Assembly (NCBI GenBank): GCA_018064575.1
Contig: JAGHUZ010000043.1
Location: 1-6,693 of the forward strand
Length of the DNA stretch: 6,693 nt
Direction: 5' to 3'
From: Candidatus Minthomonas equi
Lineage (GTDB): Bacteria > Bacteroidota > Bacteroidia > Bacteroidales > UBA932
Positions 1 through 6,693 of the stretch are shown here, one piece after another. The position numbers were made by a program, and so were the translations under genes. Below the pieces are notes generated by a model, which saw nothing but the letters and a program-made list of their open reading frames with translations, was not told the origin of the DNA and made no database searches. Each line of letters opens with the position of its first letter. The first letter of the stretch is position 1.

Positions 1-236
1 GACACGACCCGAAACGCGACCGGAAACTTCTGCTCCAGAAAAGGGAACTGCGCAAGATACAGCGTGCCATCAAGGAGAAAGGTCTGACCATAGTAGCCTA
101 TCGCCTGTTCATCTCGGAAAACGGTTATGCCAAACTGAACATCGCCCTTGCGAAAGGAAAGAAGGAATATGACAAGCGCCAGTCCATCAAGGAAAAGGAC
201 CAGCGCAGGTATTTTTCATCCGAAACGTCTATGTAG
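1..236 (+). CDS. smpB: SmpB, SsrA (tmRNA)-binding protein, C-terminal part
   Basis: SmpB binds the tRNA-like domain of tmRNA and brings it to ribosomes stalled on mRNAs lacking a stop codon, so that trans-translation can release them and tag the nascent chain. The gene is cut by the left edge: the first full codon is at 3-5, and 77 residues are visible before TAG at 234-236. What identifies it is the order of family motifs: the [11 protein letters not shown] segment near the start, a [10 protein letters not shown] strand, then [19 protein letters not shown], which is the highly conserved SmpB core. A basic tail (KEKDQRR) follows, which in this family inserts into the mRNA channel. About half of the usual length of roughly 150 residues is missing, outside the window. 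The stop codon is 6 bases from the stop of the convergent gcvP. Identification is firm; nothing can be said about its promoter. Confidence 0.95.
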   Translation, partial: HDPKRDRKLLLQKRELRKIQRAIKEKGLTIVAYRLFISENGYAKLNIALAKGKKEYDKRQSIKEKDQRRYFSSETSM

Positions 237-242
237 CTGTCG

Positions 243-3065
243 TCATTTCACCACCGACACCAGATTCCTGTCTCCATATCCGTTATCCACACGGGCCACA
301 TAAGGCCAGAACTTGTTTTCGCGAATCCAATCCAGAGGATAGGCGGCCTTTTCGCGGGAATAGGGATGTTTCCATTCATCGGCACAGACCTCTTCGGCGG
401 TATGGGGAGCCATCTTGATGACATTGTCATCCTTATCTGCGAGTCCATCGCGTATTTCTTCACACTCACGCTTGATAGAAATCAGCGCATCGATGAAGCG
501 GTCGAGTTCTTCGAGGGATTCACTCTCCGTGGGCTCTATCATCAATGTCTCGTGAACGGGGAAGGACAGTGTGGGTGCGTGGAAGCCATAATCCATCAGG
601 CGCTTAGCTATATCGGTGGCATCCACTCCGTAATCCGCCTTGAAATTCTGAAGATCCACTATGCATTCGTGAGCCACACGTCCGGTCACTCCGGTATAGT
701 ATATTTTGAATTCCTTCGAAAGTCTGGAGGCCATATAATTAGCATTCAAAATCGCCATCTCCGTCGCCTTGCGAAGACCGGCAGCCCCCAAAAGGGTGAT
801 ATATGCGTATGTAATGGGTATCAGCATCGGACTGCCGTAAGGAGCGGAACTCACAGCAGTAATATCTTTTCCTCCGCATTCGGGGACAAAACAGTGTCCG
901 GGCAGATACGGAGTGAGAGGTTTTGCCGTACAGATGGCACCCACACCCGGGCCGCCTCCGCCGTGAGGCATAGCAAAGGTCTTATGAAGATTCAGGTGAC
1001 AGACGTCAGCACCGATAAAGCCCGGATTTGTGATACCGACCTGACCGTTCATATTGGCCCCGTCCATATAGACAAGTCCGCCGCAGAGATGAATGATATC
1101 GCAGATTTCGCGGATTTTAACTTCGAAAACACCGTGTGTGGAAGGATAGGTAATCATCGTACCGACAAGGGTATCCCTATTGGCCTCCGCCTTTTCACGA
1201 AGTTCATCCACATTTATGTTTCCGTTTTCGTCACAGCCCACCAGTACGATGTTGAAACCGGCCATAGCCGCCGAAGCGGGATTGGTGCCGTGAGCCGAAG
1301 TGGGAATGATTATAGTATTGCGGTCAGAATGCCCGTGAGCCCTCATATAGTTCCGTATGGTCATCAGACCTGCATATTCACCCGCCGCCCCGGAATTCGG
1401 TTGAAGTGAACATCCGTCGAAACCGGTAATGATACATAACTGCTTCTTTACCGCCTCCAGAATTTCCATATAGCCCTCCACCTGGTCTTTCGGTGCGAAC
1501 GGATGGGCATTGGCCAGCTCGGGCCAGCTGAGAGGCATCATTTCGACTGCGGCATTGAGTTTCATCGTACAGGAGCCGAGGGGTATCATCGAATGAGTGA
1601 GGGAGATGTCCCTTCGCTCAAGTTTCTTCATATAACGCATCATCTCCGTCTCGGAATGATATGAGTTGAAGATACTTTCAGTCAGAATCGGGCTCTCACG
1701 CCGCATCGGCAGGTTTTCCTCTCCACAGACGGCACATATCGGTCCCAAGTCGAAGATGGCAGCGATTTTCTGCAGCTCGATATCATCCGACAGTTCGTCA
1801 AAACTCATCTGCACACTCCCAGCATCGGGATAATAGAGATTAATGAGGGCTGCTTCGGCTTTTTTCCTGATTCCGGCGGCATCCACATTCACTATGCGTA
1901 TGGTATCGAAAAACTCATCATTGGCGAGAGTGTATCCTCCCTTGCGCAGCGCGATCGCCATAGAATGTGCCGTTTTGGAGATTTTCCAAGCGATTTCCGC
2001 GATTCCCTTCGGGCCGTGGTATACTGCATACATTCCGCTCATAATCGCCATCAGCGCTGTGGCGGTGCATATGTTCGATGTCGCACGCTCCCTCTTGATA
2101 TGTTGCTCACGTGTCTGGAGTGCCAGACGGAATGCAGGCTTTCCGAGACGGTCGAGTGATTCTCCTATAATACGGCCGGGGATATTTCTGCGGTATTTGT
2201 CCGAGCAGGCCATCCAACCCGCGGCAGGTCCCCCGTAACCTATGGGAAGGCCGAAGCGCTGGGCTGTTCCGAATGCGACGTCAGCACCCCATGCAGCCGG
2301 TTCCTTCAGGATGGCAAGTGCCAATAAATCACAGTAGGCCGCCACCATAATCCCATCGGCATGAGCTTTTTCGCAGAAAGGCGCGTAATCGCGTATCTGT
2401 CCGTCAGAAGCCGGATACTGAAGCATCGCACCGTAGGTACCTTCCGCGAACCCGCTTTCAAGGACCTCACTATATTTTCCGGTAATTATCCTGATGCCGA
2501 GACCGGCACTGCGGGTCTGCATAACGGAAAGCACGTGGGGGAATATGTTCTCATCCACGAAAAACACGTTCTTTCCGGCTTTGACTGCATCTCGGCTGCG
2601 AAGTTCGTACAGCATCCTCATCGCCTCGGCAGCGGCTGTCGCATCATCCAGCATCGAACAATTGGCCAGATTCAAACCGGTCAGGGATGAAATCATAGTC
2701 TGAAAATTGATGAGAGCCTCCAGACGTCCCTGAGATATTTCAGCCTGATACGGAGTATAGGATGTGTACCAGGATGGATTTTCAAAAATATTCCTCACCA
2801 CGACAGGGAGCACTCCCGTACCATAGTATCCCAATCCTATGAGAGAACGGAAATTCCTGTTCTTCGAAACCGTTTCCTTCAGATGGGTGAGATACGAAGT
2901 TTCTCCCGCCTCGGCATCAATATCAAGAGGTTCGGGAAGAAGTATATCATTCGGAATGGTCTGACGTATAAGTTCATCCAAGGAGTCAACTCCGATGGCC
3001 TCGAGCATCCGGGGAATCTGCCCCTCTCTCGGGCCGTTCTGTCTTTCTGTGAAAGTGAGTGGCAT
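243..3065 (-). CDS. gcvP: Glycine dehydrogenase (aminomethyl-transferring), glycine cleavage system P protein
   Basis: This PLP enzyme decarboxylates glycine and passes the aminomethyl group to the lipoyl arm of GcvH, the first step of the cytoplasmic glycine cleavage system (CO2, ammonia and methylene-tetrahydrofolate overall). The 940-residue chain has both family halves fused. The N-terminal half starts with the typical FTERQNGP segment and contains QRFG and GYGGP. The C-terminal half carries LGSCTMKLN (Cys499), TSAHGTNPAS (His592) and the PLP-lysine motif NLHKTFAMPHGGGGPG, with Lys695 as the expected Schiff-base residue. The length fits single-chain GcvP (about 950). I chose ATG at 3065-3063 because the family's N-terminus begins there. 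The frame stays open upstream to 3524 only as the antisense of the next gene. No gcvT, gcvH or lpd lies in the window, so the partners must be elsewhere. A -7 promoter element lies just upstream; no Shine-Dalgarno is visible. Confidence 0.97.
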   Translation of the reverse strand: MPLTFTERQNGPREGQIPRMLEAIGVDSLDELIRQTIPNDILLPEPLDIDAEAGETSYLTHLKETVSKNRNFRSLIGLGYYGTGVLPVVVRNIFENPSWYTSYTPYQAEISQGRLEALINFQTMISSLTGLNLANCSMLDDATAAAEAMRMLYELRSRDAVKAGKNVFFVDENIFPHVLSVMQTRSAGLGIRIITGKYSEVLESGFAEGTYGAMLQYPASDGQIRDYAPFCEKAHADGIMVAAYCDLLALAILKEPAAWGADVAFGTAQRFGLPIGYGGPAAGWMACSDKYRRNIPGRIIGESLDRLGKPAFRLALQTREQHIKRERATSNICTATALMAIMSGMYAVYHGPKGIAEIAWKISKTAHSMAIALRKGGYTLANDEFFDTIRIVNVDAAGIRKKAEAALINLYYPDAGSVQMSFDELSDDIELQKIAAIFDLGPICAVCGEENLPMRRESPILTESIFNSYHSETEMMRYMKKLERRDISLTHSMIPLGSCTMKLNAAVEMMPLSWPELANAHPFAPKDQVEGYMEILEAVKKQLCIITGFDGCSLQPNSGAAGEYAGLMTIRNYMRAHGHSDRNTIIIPTSAHGTNPASAAMAGFNIVLVGCDENGNINVDELREKAEANRDTLVGTMITYPSTHGVFEVKIREICDIIHLCGGLVYMDGANMNGQVGITNPGFIGADVCHLNLHKTFAMPHGGGGPGVGAICTAKPLTPYLPGHCFVPECGGKDITAVSSAPYGSPMLIPITYAYITLLGAAGLRKATEMAILNANYMASRLSKEFKIYYTGVTGRVAHECIVDLQNFKADYGVDATDIAKRLMDYGFHAPTLSFPVHETLMIEPTESESLEELDRFIDALISIKRECEEIRDGLADKDDNVIKMAPHTAEEVCADEWKHPYSREKAAYPLDWIRENKFWPYVARVDNGYGDRNLVSVVK

Positions 3066-3089
3066 AGTTTCGTTATTATTTTGGTCGTA

Positions 3090-3097
3090 CAAATATA
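3090..3097 (-). promoter_or_regulatory. Probable gcvP promoter, Bacteroidetes -7 element
   Basis: Read on the - strand, 3097-3090 is TATATTTG, an exact match to the Bacteroidetes -7 consensus TAnnTTTG. It lies 24 bases before the gcvP ATG. A start site a few bases after it would give a leader of only about 15-20 nucleotides. The -33 element is weak: no TTTG lies at the usual 19-21 base distance, and the nearest candidate is TTTC (3117-3114) at a short 16-base spacing. The leader is too short to hold a glycine riboswitch. Confidence 0.6.
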
Positions 3098-3117
3098 ACA
3101 AGAAGCTGTTTAAGAAA

Positions 3118-3148
3118 TTTACTATGCTATGATTTTTATTTACATTTG
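3118..3148 (+). promoter_or_regulatory. Probable promoter of the UPF0597-family gene, Bacteroidetes -33/-7 type
   Basis: TACATTTG at 3141-3148 matches the Bacteroidetes -7 consensus TAnnTTTG exactly. TTTA at 3118-3121 sits 19 bases upstream and is one base off the -33 consensus TTTG. Transcription would begin near 3153-3155, leaving a leader of about 10 bases before the ATG at 3165. The bases before the ATG contain no Shine-Dalgarno, which is usual in this phylum. Confidence 0.6.
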
Positions 3149-3164
3149 CGAAATCGGAATCTGA

Positions 3165-4505
3165 ATGAACGGAAAACTTTATAACGACATTCTGGCTCTG
3201 CTTCACAGGGAGGTCAAGCCGGCACTCGGTTGTACCGAGCCCATAGCTGTGGCTATAGCTGTGGCCAAAGGCTGCGAGGCGCTGAGACCGCTTCAGCCTT
3301 ATAGAATCAACGTAGCGGTCAGCGCCAATATCCTGAAAAACGCAATGGGCGTCGGTGTACCCGGTACAGGTATGGTTGGACTTCCGATAGCGACCGCACT
3401 GGCAATGGTATGCGGAAATGCAGAATATGGGATGGAGGTACTCAAGGACCTGACAGCTAAAGACGTCACCGCCGCGAAAGCCTATCTTGCCGCAGGCGAA
3501 GCGCCTTCTTCGGAAACGGTGCATATCTCATTGGCAGATACACAGTACAAGCTCTATATAGAAGCCGAATGCTTTTTCCGTGAGCCAAACGGCACTCAAC
3601 ACCGCACTTTCACCGTCATCCGCGATGCCCACGACACCATAGTCCATTATGAAATGGACGGCCGCGTGGAAATAGATGATAACTGCGAAAAAAGTACCGT
3701 CGGTGACATTACTGACTCCCCGGAACGGAATCTAAGCCCCGACTTCAATCCTACCATCAGGGAAATACACGATTTCGCACTTCACGCTGATATGGATGAC
3801 ATCCAGTTCATCCTCGACTCCGTCGATATGAACAAGGCGCTGGCCAAGGAAGGGCTTCTGCACAAATACGGTCTCCAAGTGGGGCGTACCATTCAGAGCG
3901 GAGAGCACCGAAATATTTTCGGTCACGGTCTTCTCACCCACTGTATGGCGATGACAGCTGCCGCATCCGATGCCAGAATGGCCGGCTGCACCCTTCCGGC
4001 TATGGCCAACTCGGGCAGCGGGAATCAGGGGATTACCGTCACAATGCCGGTGGTGGCCGCCGCAGAACAATTGATGTCTTCATTCGATGAACTTGCCAGA
4101 GCACTGGTACTCAGTCATCTGATAGCCATTCACATTAAGACTTACCTCGGCAAATTGTCTGCTTTGTGCGGATGTGTCATCGCCTCGACAGGTTCCGCCT
4201 GCGGCATCGTAATGCTCAGCGGTGGAGGATATGATCAGATTTGCTATGCTGTAAAGAATATGATAGGCAATATTACCGGTATGGTTTGCGATGGAGCCAA
4301 GGTGGGATGCGCTATGAAGGTTGCTTCCGGGGTTTCATCCGCTGTACAGAGCGCTATGCTCGCCCTGGACAATATCTGCATATCGGGACTTGACGGCATC
4401 ATTGAGGATGATGTGGAAAAAACCATCCGAAATCTCGGCACCATCGGTTCGCAGGGAATGCTGACCACCGACAAGATGATTCTGGATATTATGGTCTGCA
4501 AATAG
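3165..4505 (+). CDS. UPF0597 / L-cysteine desulfidase family protein (serine dehydratase alpha-like)
   Basis: The 446-residue protein belongs to the UPF0597 family, which includes E. coli CyuA (YhaM) and the archaeal L-cysteine desulfidase. These cytoplasmic iron-sulfur enzymes split L-cysteine into pyruvate, ammonia and hydrogen sulfide. It shows the family's opening motif EVKPALGCTEPIA with Cys23, the position proposed as an active-site residue in the archaeal enzyme. It also has a later cysteine set: Cys335 and Cys337 in LCGC, Cys346, and Cys375 and Cys382 in GMVCDGAKVGC. The 40-residue spacing of Cys335 and Cys375 fits what I recall of the cluster ligands in the archaeal protein. Glycine-rich segments (ANSGSGNQG, MLSGGGYD) also fit the serine dehydratase alpha fold. 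The length is normal and nothing looks broken. It is divergent from gcvP. The exact substrate (cysteine or serine) is inferred from the family; cysteine is the better guess, so no symbol is given. Confidence 0.9.
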   Translation: MNGKLYNDILALLHREVKPALGCTEPIAVAIAVAKGCEALRPLQPYRINVAVSANILKNAMGVGVPGTGMVGLPIATALAMVCGNAEYGMEVLKDLTAKDVTAAKAYLAAGEAPSSETVHISLADTQYKLYIEAECFFREPNGTQHRTFTVIRDAHDTIVHYEMDGRVEIDDNCEKSTVGDITDSPERNLSPDFNPTIREIHDFALHADMDDIQFILDSVDMNKALAKEGLLHKYGLQVGRTIQSGEHRNIFGHGLLTHCMAMTAAASDARMAGCTLPAMANSGSGNQGITVTMPVVAAAEQLMSSFDELARALVLSHLIAIHIKTYLGKLSALCGCVIASTGSACGIVMLSGGGYDQICYAVKNMIGNITGMVCDGAKVGCAMKVASGVSSAVQSAMLALDNICISGLDGIIEDDVEKTIRNLGTIGSQGMLTTDKMILDIMVCK

Positions 4506-4521
4506 CGGACACCTGAAGAAA

Positions 4522-4744
4522 ATGAAAAGAGCAGTATCATTGGCTGTTGGGTTGACCATTCTGAGTCTGTTTTCTGCCATCCACCCAGACAACCTCCATT
4601 CTTGACGCTAAGAAGGAAAAGAATGAATATTACAAGGGAGAAGATGTCATAGCCAACCTGCGCATTTCCAAAACCATCATCAAAGGATTGGAAGCATATC
4701 TTGAATTCAAGGATATCGCGGACGGTGTAAATTACCGTTTCTAA
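4522..4744 (+). pseudogene. Broken small frame: signal-peptide-like start, frameshift, barrel-like C-terminal tail
   Basis: An ATG 16 bases after the previous stop opens a frame of 27 residues: a short basic start (MKRA), a hydrophobic stretch (VSLAVGLTILSLFSAI), then TGA at 4603-4605. The next frame is open from 4565 to TAA at 4742-4744 and encodes a protein-like, charged sequence ending in LEAYLEFKDIADGVNYRF. Removing one C from the CCC run at 4583-4585 would join both parts into a 73-residue exported protein. The tail has the aromatic end (NYRF) typical of outer-membrane barrels, and NLRISKTIIKGLEAYLEFKDI resembles the last strands of TonB-dependent receptors. I therefore suspect a receptor gene collapsed by internal deletion and frameshift. 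The family link is tentative: it could instead be an unknown small secreted protein with a sequence error, or no gene at all. The ATG may be coupled to the gene upstream. Confidence 0.45.
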
Positions 4745-4766
4745 TCGAAAAGATTCTGATGATTCG

Positions 4767-4839
4767 TGGAGCATAGGGGAGTCGAACCCCTGACCTACAG
4801 ATTGCGAACCTGTCGCTCTACCAACTGAGCTAATACCCC
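4767..4839 (-). tRNA. tRNA-Ala, anticodon CGC
   Basis: Read on the - strand, 4839 to 4767 folds into a complete 73-nucleotide cloverleaf. The acceptor stem is GGGGTAT/ATGCTCC, the D arm GCTC-AGTTGGTA-GAGC, the anticodon arm ACAGG-TTCGCAA-TCTGT, the variable loop AGGTC, and the T arm AGGGG-TTCGACT-CCCCT, ending in discriminator A73. The anticodon CGC reads GCG, an alanine codon. The acceptor stem has the G3-U70 wobble pair that marks alanine tRNAs for AlaRS, which supports the assignment independently. The terminal CCA is not encoded (the genome continues CG after A73), so it must be added enzymatically. The gene is transcribed in the same direction as the peptidase gene upstream but has its own promoter. 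Confidence 0.97.
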
Positions 4840-4850
4840 GGATGCGGCGG

Positions 4851-4882
4851 CAAAGGTATGAAAAATTCCTTTCCACCGCCAA
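4851..4882 (-). promoter_or_regulatory. Promoter of tRNA-Ala, Bacteroidetes -33/-7 type
   Basis: On the - strand, TACCTTTG (4858-4851) matches the -7 consensus TAnnTTTG exactly. TTGG (4882-4879) lies 20 bases upstream and supplies a -33 TTG. The start site would fall around 4845, about 6 bases before the mature tRNA 5' end at 4839. The whole promoter fits in the 61 bases between the peptidase stop codon and the tRNA. Confidence 0.7.
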
Positions 4883-4900
4883 TAATTCCAAAACAGTTTC

Positions 4901-6693
4901 CTACTCTTTTACAATAGTACCGTTATATGTCATCGGACTTCTGCTTGAAGAGTTGAATCTGGCACTGATACTCTCTCCTTCAAACACCGTCAGATATACA
5001 TTCCATCTGAGATTGTTGGAATCCACGCACTCGAAGCGATACTCCACCTTTTTCCCCTTATCCTTGACGGATATCTTTTCCAGAGGACAGTTTATCTGTA
5101 TAGATGGATCTTCCCCGTAACCGACATTGTCGGATGTTCCGATAAACGGGAGGAATGTATTCATCTGACCATCCTTTATGTTCATTTCATAAATCTCATT
5201 AATCCGGGGAGCCATCGGAGATGATGATATCACTTGATTTATACGGATATTCATATCGGGCACTTTTCCCTCGGTCTTCTCAGGAGCAAAAGGCTCTGAA
5301 TCATCCTCATCGAACATAGGGTCCCAGGGAGGAAGAAGAATGGGTTTCTGTTTCAGAAGTTCCAATGTTCCGGCAGGAACATATTTTTTGTCAACCACCA
5401 GACGGAACATATACTCACGGAACCATTCTTCAGTCATTATGAGATAACCGTCATTCCCTGTCATACCCCAGGAATTTTCGACCTTCCACTTCCGTGGCCG
5501 GCCATTTTCATTCAAATCCACGGCACATAGAGTCATAGCGTGCGACGAACCGCTGGCACCGGTAAGGATACGTTCCTCCTTGCTCATCCCGAAAGGAGAA
5601 CCCATCAATGAACTGTAATCAAAATAGTTCACATCCAGAAAACCTTTTTCACGGTCAAGGAATTTTCCCACATCACACGAAAAATACATCGGGTCCCCAC
5701 CTTTTATGGAAGCGATGGCCATCTGCTCGATTTCTTCTATGGGAAGATTTACATACAGCCAATTCTCTCCGTCATAAGTATGACGGTCCATATCGATTTC
5801 ATAGGTCTTGTAGTATGCCCTGGTAGGGTCATTCATAAAGAGAACATAATTGTTTTTCAAGTCGATGTTCAGATATTCCTCATAGAACGAAAGAGGCGTA
5901 TAGTGCTTGGTGGAAACAGGATTCCCCGCCGCATCATAAAGTGTCCAGTCAAATTCTACAGGCGGTTCACCAAGATTCATTACCAGGAAGCGATACACGG
6001 TTTGGAGCATTTCCACCTTTCTCGCCTGAAGTTCGGCATTTATCTTTTCACGCTTTGCCTTGTTGGCATCTTTATTCGCCTCCACGAATGCAATGCCTCC
6101 GATACGGCGCAGTTCCAGACCGAACTCCTTAAGTTTCCAAGCGAGAAGCATCCTCATTTGCGAAGTATTGTTCGATGAATTGGTTTCCGGAAACACTTCC
6201 GCAGGAACCACTCCATACTTCATAATCAGGTCAGCCACACCGGTAAATTGGCCGCCATCTCCTATGGCATTTTTGAAAAGCCATTCCACACGCCTGTCAT
6301 CCATTGGCAGATGGGCGGTTTCAATGATGCTCTCCAGAAAAAGATTCGCCTTTTCAAGCTGGTCCCAGAAAAAACAATAGTTTTGGGAAAACTGGAACTT
6401 TCCGGTATTCTGATCTTCGATAAACTTGCTTCTCAGGACATTGAGGCCGGAAAAGAGCCAGCATCTGCCGCTGGATTTCTGATTCGAAATGCCTTTGGTT
6501 CTGACTTCATCCGAGAAATGAGTGTCACGATAGGCTTCATTCTCGTTATTCAATGCGATGGTATTGATGCCCGTATGCGTAACTGCATTGCGAAGGGCCT
6601 TTTCCTCCGGCGTTCCGCTCCATCCTTTACGGATTTCATCAAGCATCTGCTGTGAAATACCTCCTTTGTCCGCTGTCTGTGCATCAGCATCAA
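4901..6693 (-). CDS. Aminopeptidase C / bleomycin hydrolase-like cysteine peptidase (C1B), N-terminus cut, long C-terminal extension
   Basis: This papain-fold cysteine peptidase of the bleomycin hydrolase group (family C1B) would cleave residues from peptide N-termini. The frame is open to the right edge, so the start lies outside; 596 residues are visible, ending at TAG (4903-4901). Numbering from the internal ATG at 6646, the catalytic set is complete: oxyanion Gln56 and nucleophile Cys62 in QKSSGRCW, His369 in GSSHAM, Asn391 in VENSWG. The visible beginning is DADAQTADKGGISQQML. Since ADA-Q resembles a signal-peptidase cleavage site, the protein is probably exported, and 6646 is unlikely to be the true start. 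The family normally ends soon after a LPxWDPM motif; here that motif (Trp441-Met444) is followed by a further 137 residues. Family membership is firm. Export, and whether it acts as an aminopeptidase or an endopeptidase, are inferred. No terminator is visible before the tRNA. Confidence 0.93.
   Translation of the reverse strand, partial: DADAQTADKGGISQQMLDEIRKGWSGTPEEKALRNAVTHTGINTIALNNENEAYRDTHFSDEVRTKGISNQKSSGRCWLFSGLNVLRSKFIEDQNTGKFQFSQNYCFFWDQLEKANLFLESIIETAHLPMDDRRVEWLFKNAIGDGGQFTGVADLIMKYGVVPAEVFPETNSSNNTSQMRMLLAWKLKEFGLELRRIGGIAFVEANKDANKAKREKINAELQARKVEMLQTVYRFLVMNLGEPPVEFDWTLYDAAGNPVSTKHYTPLSFYEEYLNIDLKNNYVLFMNDPTRAYYKTYEIDMDRHTYDGENWLYVNLPIEEIEQMAIASIKGGDPMYFSCDVGKFLDREKGFLDVNYFDYSSLMGSPFGMSKEERILTGASGSSHAMTLCAVDLNENGRPRKWKVENSWGMTGNDGYLIMTEEWFREYMFRLVVDKKYVPAGTLELLKQKPILLPPWDPMFDEDDSEPFAPEKTEGKVPDMNIRINQVISSSPMAPRINEIYEMNIKDGQMNTFLPFIGTSDNVGYGEDPSIQINCPLEKISVKDKGKKVEYRFECVDSNNLRWNVYLTVFEGESISARFNSSSRSPMTYNGTIVKE

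Noticed and set aside
238..259. TGTCG/CGACA hairpin as a two-way terminator
   Set aside because: The stem is only 5 bp, the loop is 12 bases and no T run follows on either strand.
366..1409. Long + strand open frame (347 codons) inside gcvP
   Set aside because: It lies fully antisense to a strongly conserved gcvP region and its translation has no recognisable family features.
3066..3097. Glycine riboswitch before gcvP
   Set aside because: The probable leader is only about 15-20 nucleotides, far too short for a glycine aptamer.
3243..3266. 12-base tandem repeat (ATAGCTGTGGCT twice, 11 of 12 identical)
   Set aside because: It encodes IAVAIAVA, part of the conserved helix after the GCTEP motif, so protein constraint explains it.
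3066..3524. In-frame extension of gcvP by 153 codons upstream of 3065
   Set aside because: It is antisense to the start of the UPF0597-family gene and crosses the promoter region; GcvP proteins begin at the FTERQNGP segment, which fits ATG 3065.
4722..4755. Inverted repeats ACGGT/ACCGT and AATC/GATT as a terminator after the tRNA or the broken frame
   Set aside because: The stems are 5 and 4 bp and lack a T tract; the first lies within the tail coding sequence.
4244..4891. - strand open frame (215 codons) crossing the tRNA
   Set aside because: It reads through tRNA-Ala and then antisense through the broken frame and the UPF0597-family gene; it is chance openness.

Overview
The window looks like an ordinary chromosomal segment of a member of the Bacteroidota, probably order Bacteroidales. 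Three things suggest this: promoter elements of the Bacteroidetes sigma-factor type (TAnnTTTG at -7) at three expected places, no Shine-Dalgarno sequences before the two complete protein genes, and proteins with Bacteroidales-like features (single-chain GcvP of 940 aa, a UPF0597 / cysteine desulfidase-family enzyme, an apparently exported bleomycin-hydrolase-like peptidase). GC content looks moderate, near half by eye. The genus cannot be fixed from sequence alone.

Layout, left to right. The 3' end of smpB (+ strand, cut by the left edge) stops at 236. It runs head-on into gcvP (- strand, 243-3065) with only 6 bases between the stop codons. A 99-base divergent intergenic region (3066-3164) carries back-to-back promoter elements for gcvP (-) and for a UPF0597-family enzyme (+, 3165-4505). 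Sixteen bases after that gene lies a short broken reading frame (4522-4744). It has a signal-peptide-like start, a frameshift, and a tail ending in NYRF that resembles the end of an outer-membrane beta-barrel protein. Next comes tRNA-Ala(CGC) on the - strand (4767-4839) with its own promoter (4851-4882). A long peptidase C1B gene (- strand, 4901 to the right edge) follows and is missing its 5' end.

How the genes relate. GcvP releases CO2 and ammonia from glycine. The UPF0597-family protein probably removes sulfide and ammonia from cysteine. The peptidase would free amino acids from peptides outside the cytoplasm. Together they suggest amino-acid and peptide use, but they lie in separate transcription units and this link is inference. 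SmpB (trans-translation) and the tRNA are housekeeping genes.

I found no mobile element, CRISPR array, phage gene or clearly new system. The points most worth a second look are the C-terminal extension of about 137 residues on the peptidase and the collapsed reading frame between the UPF0597 gene and the tRNA.
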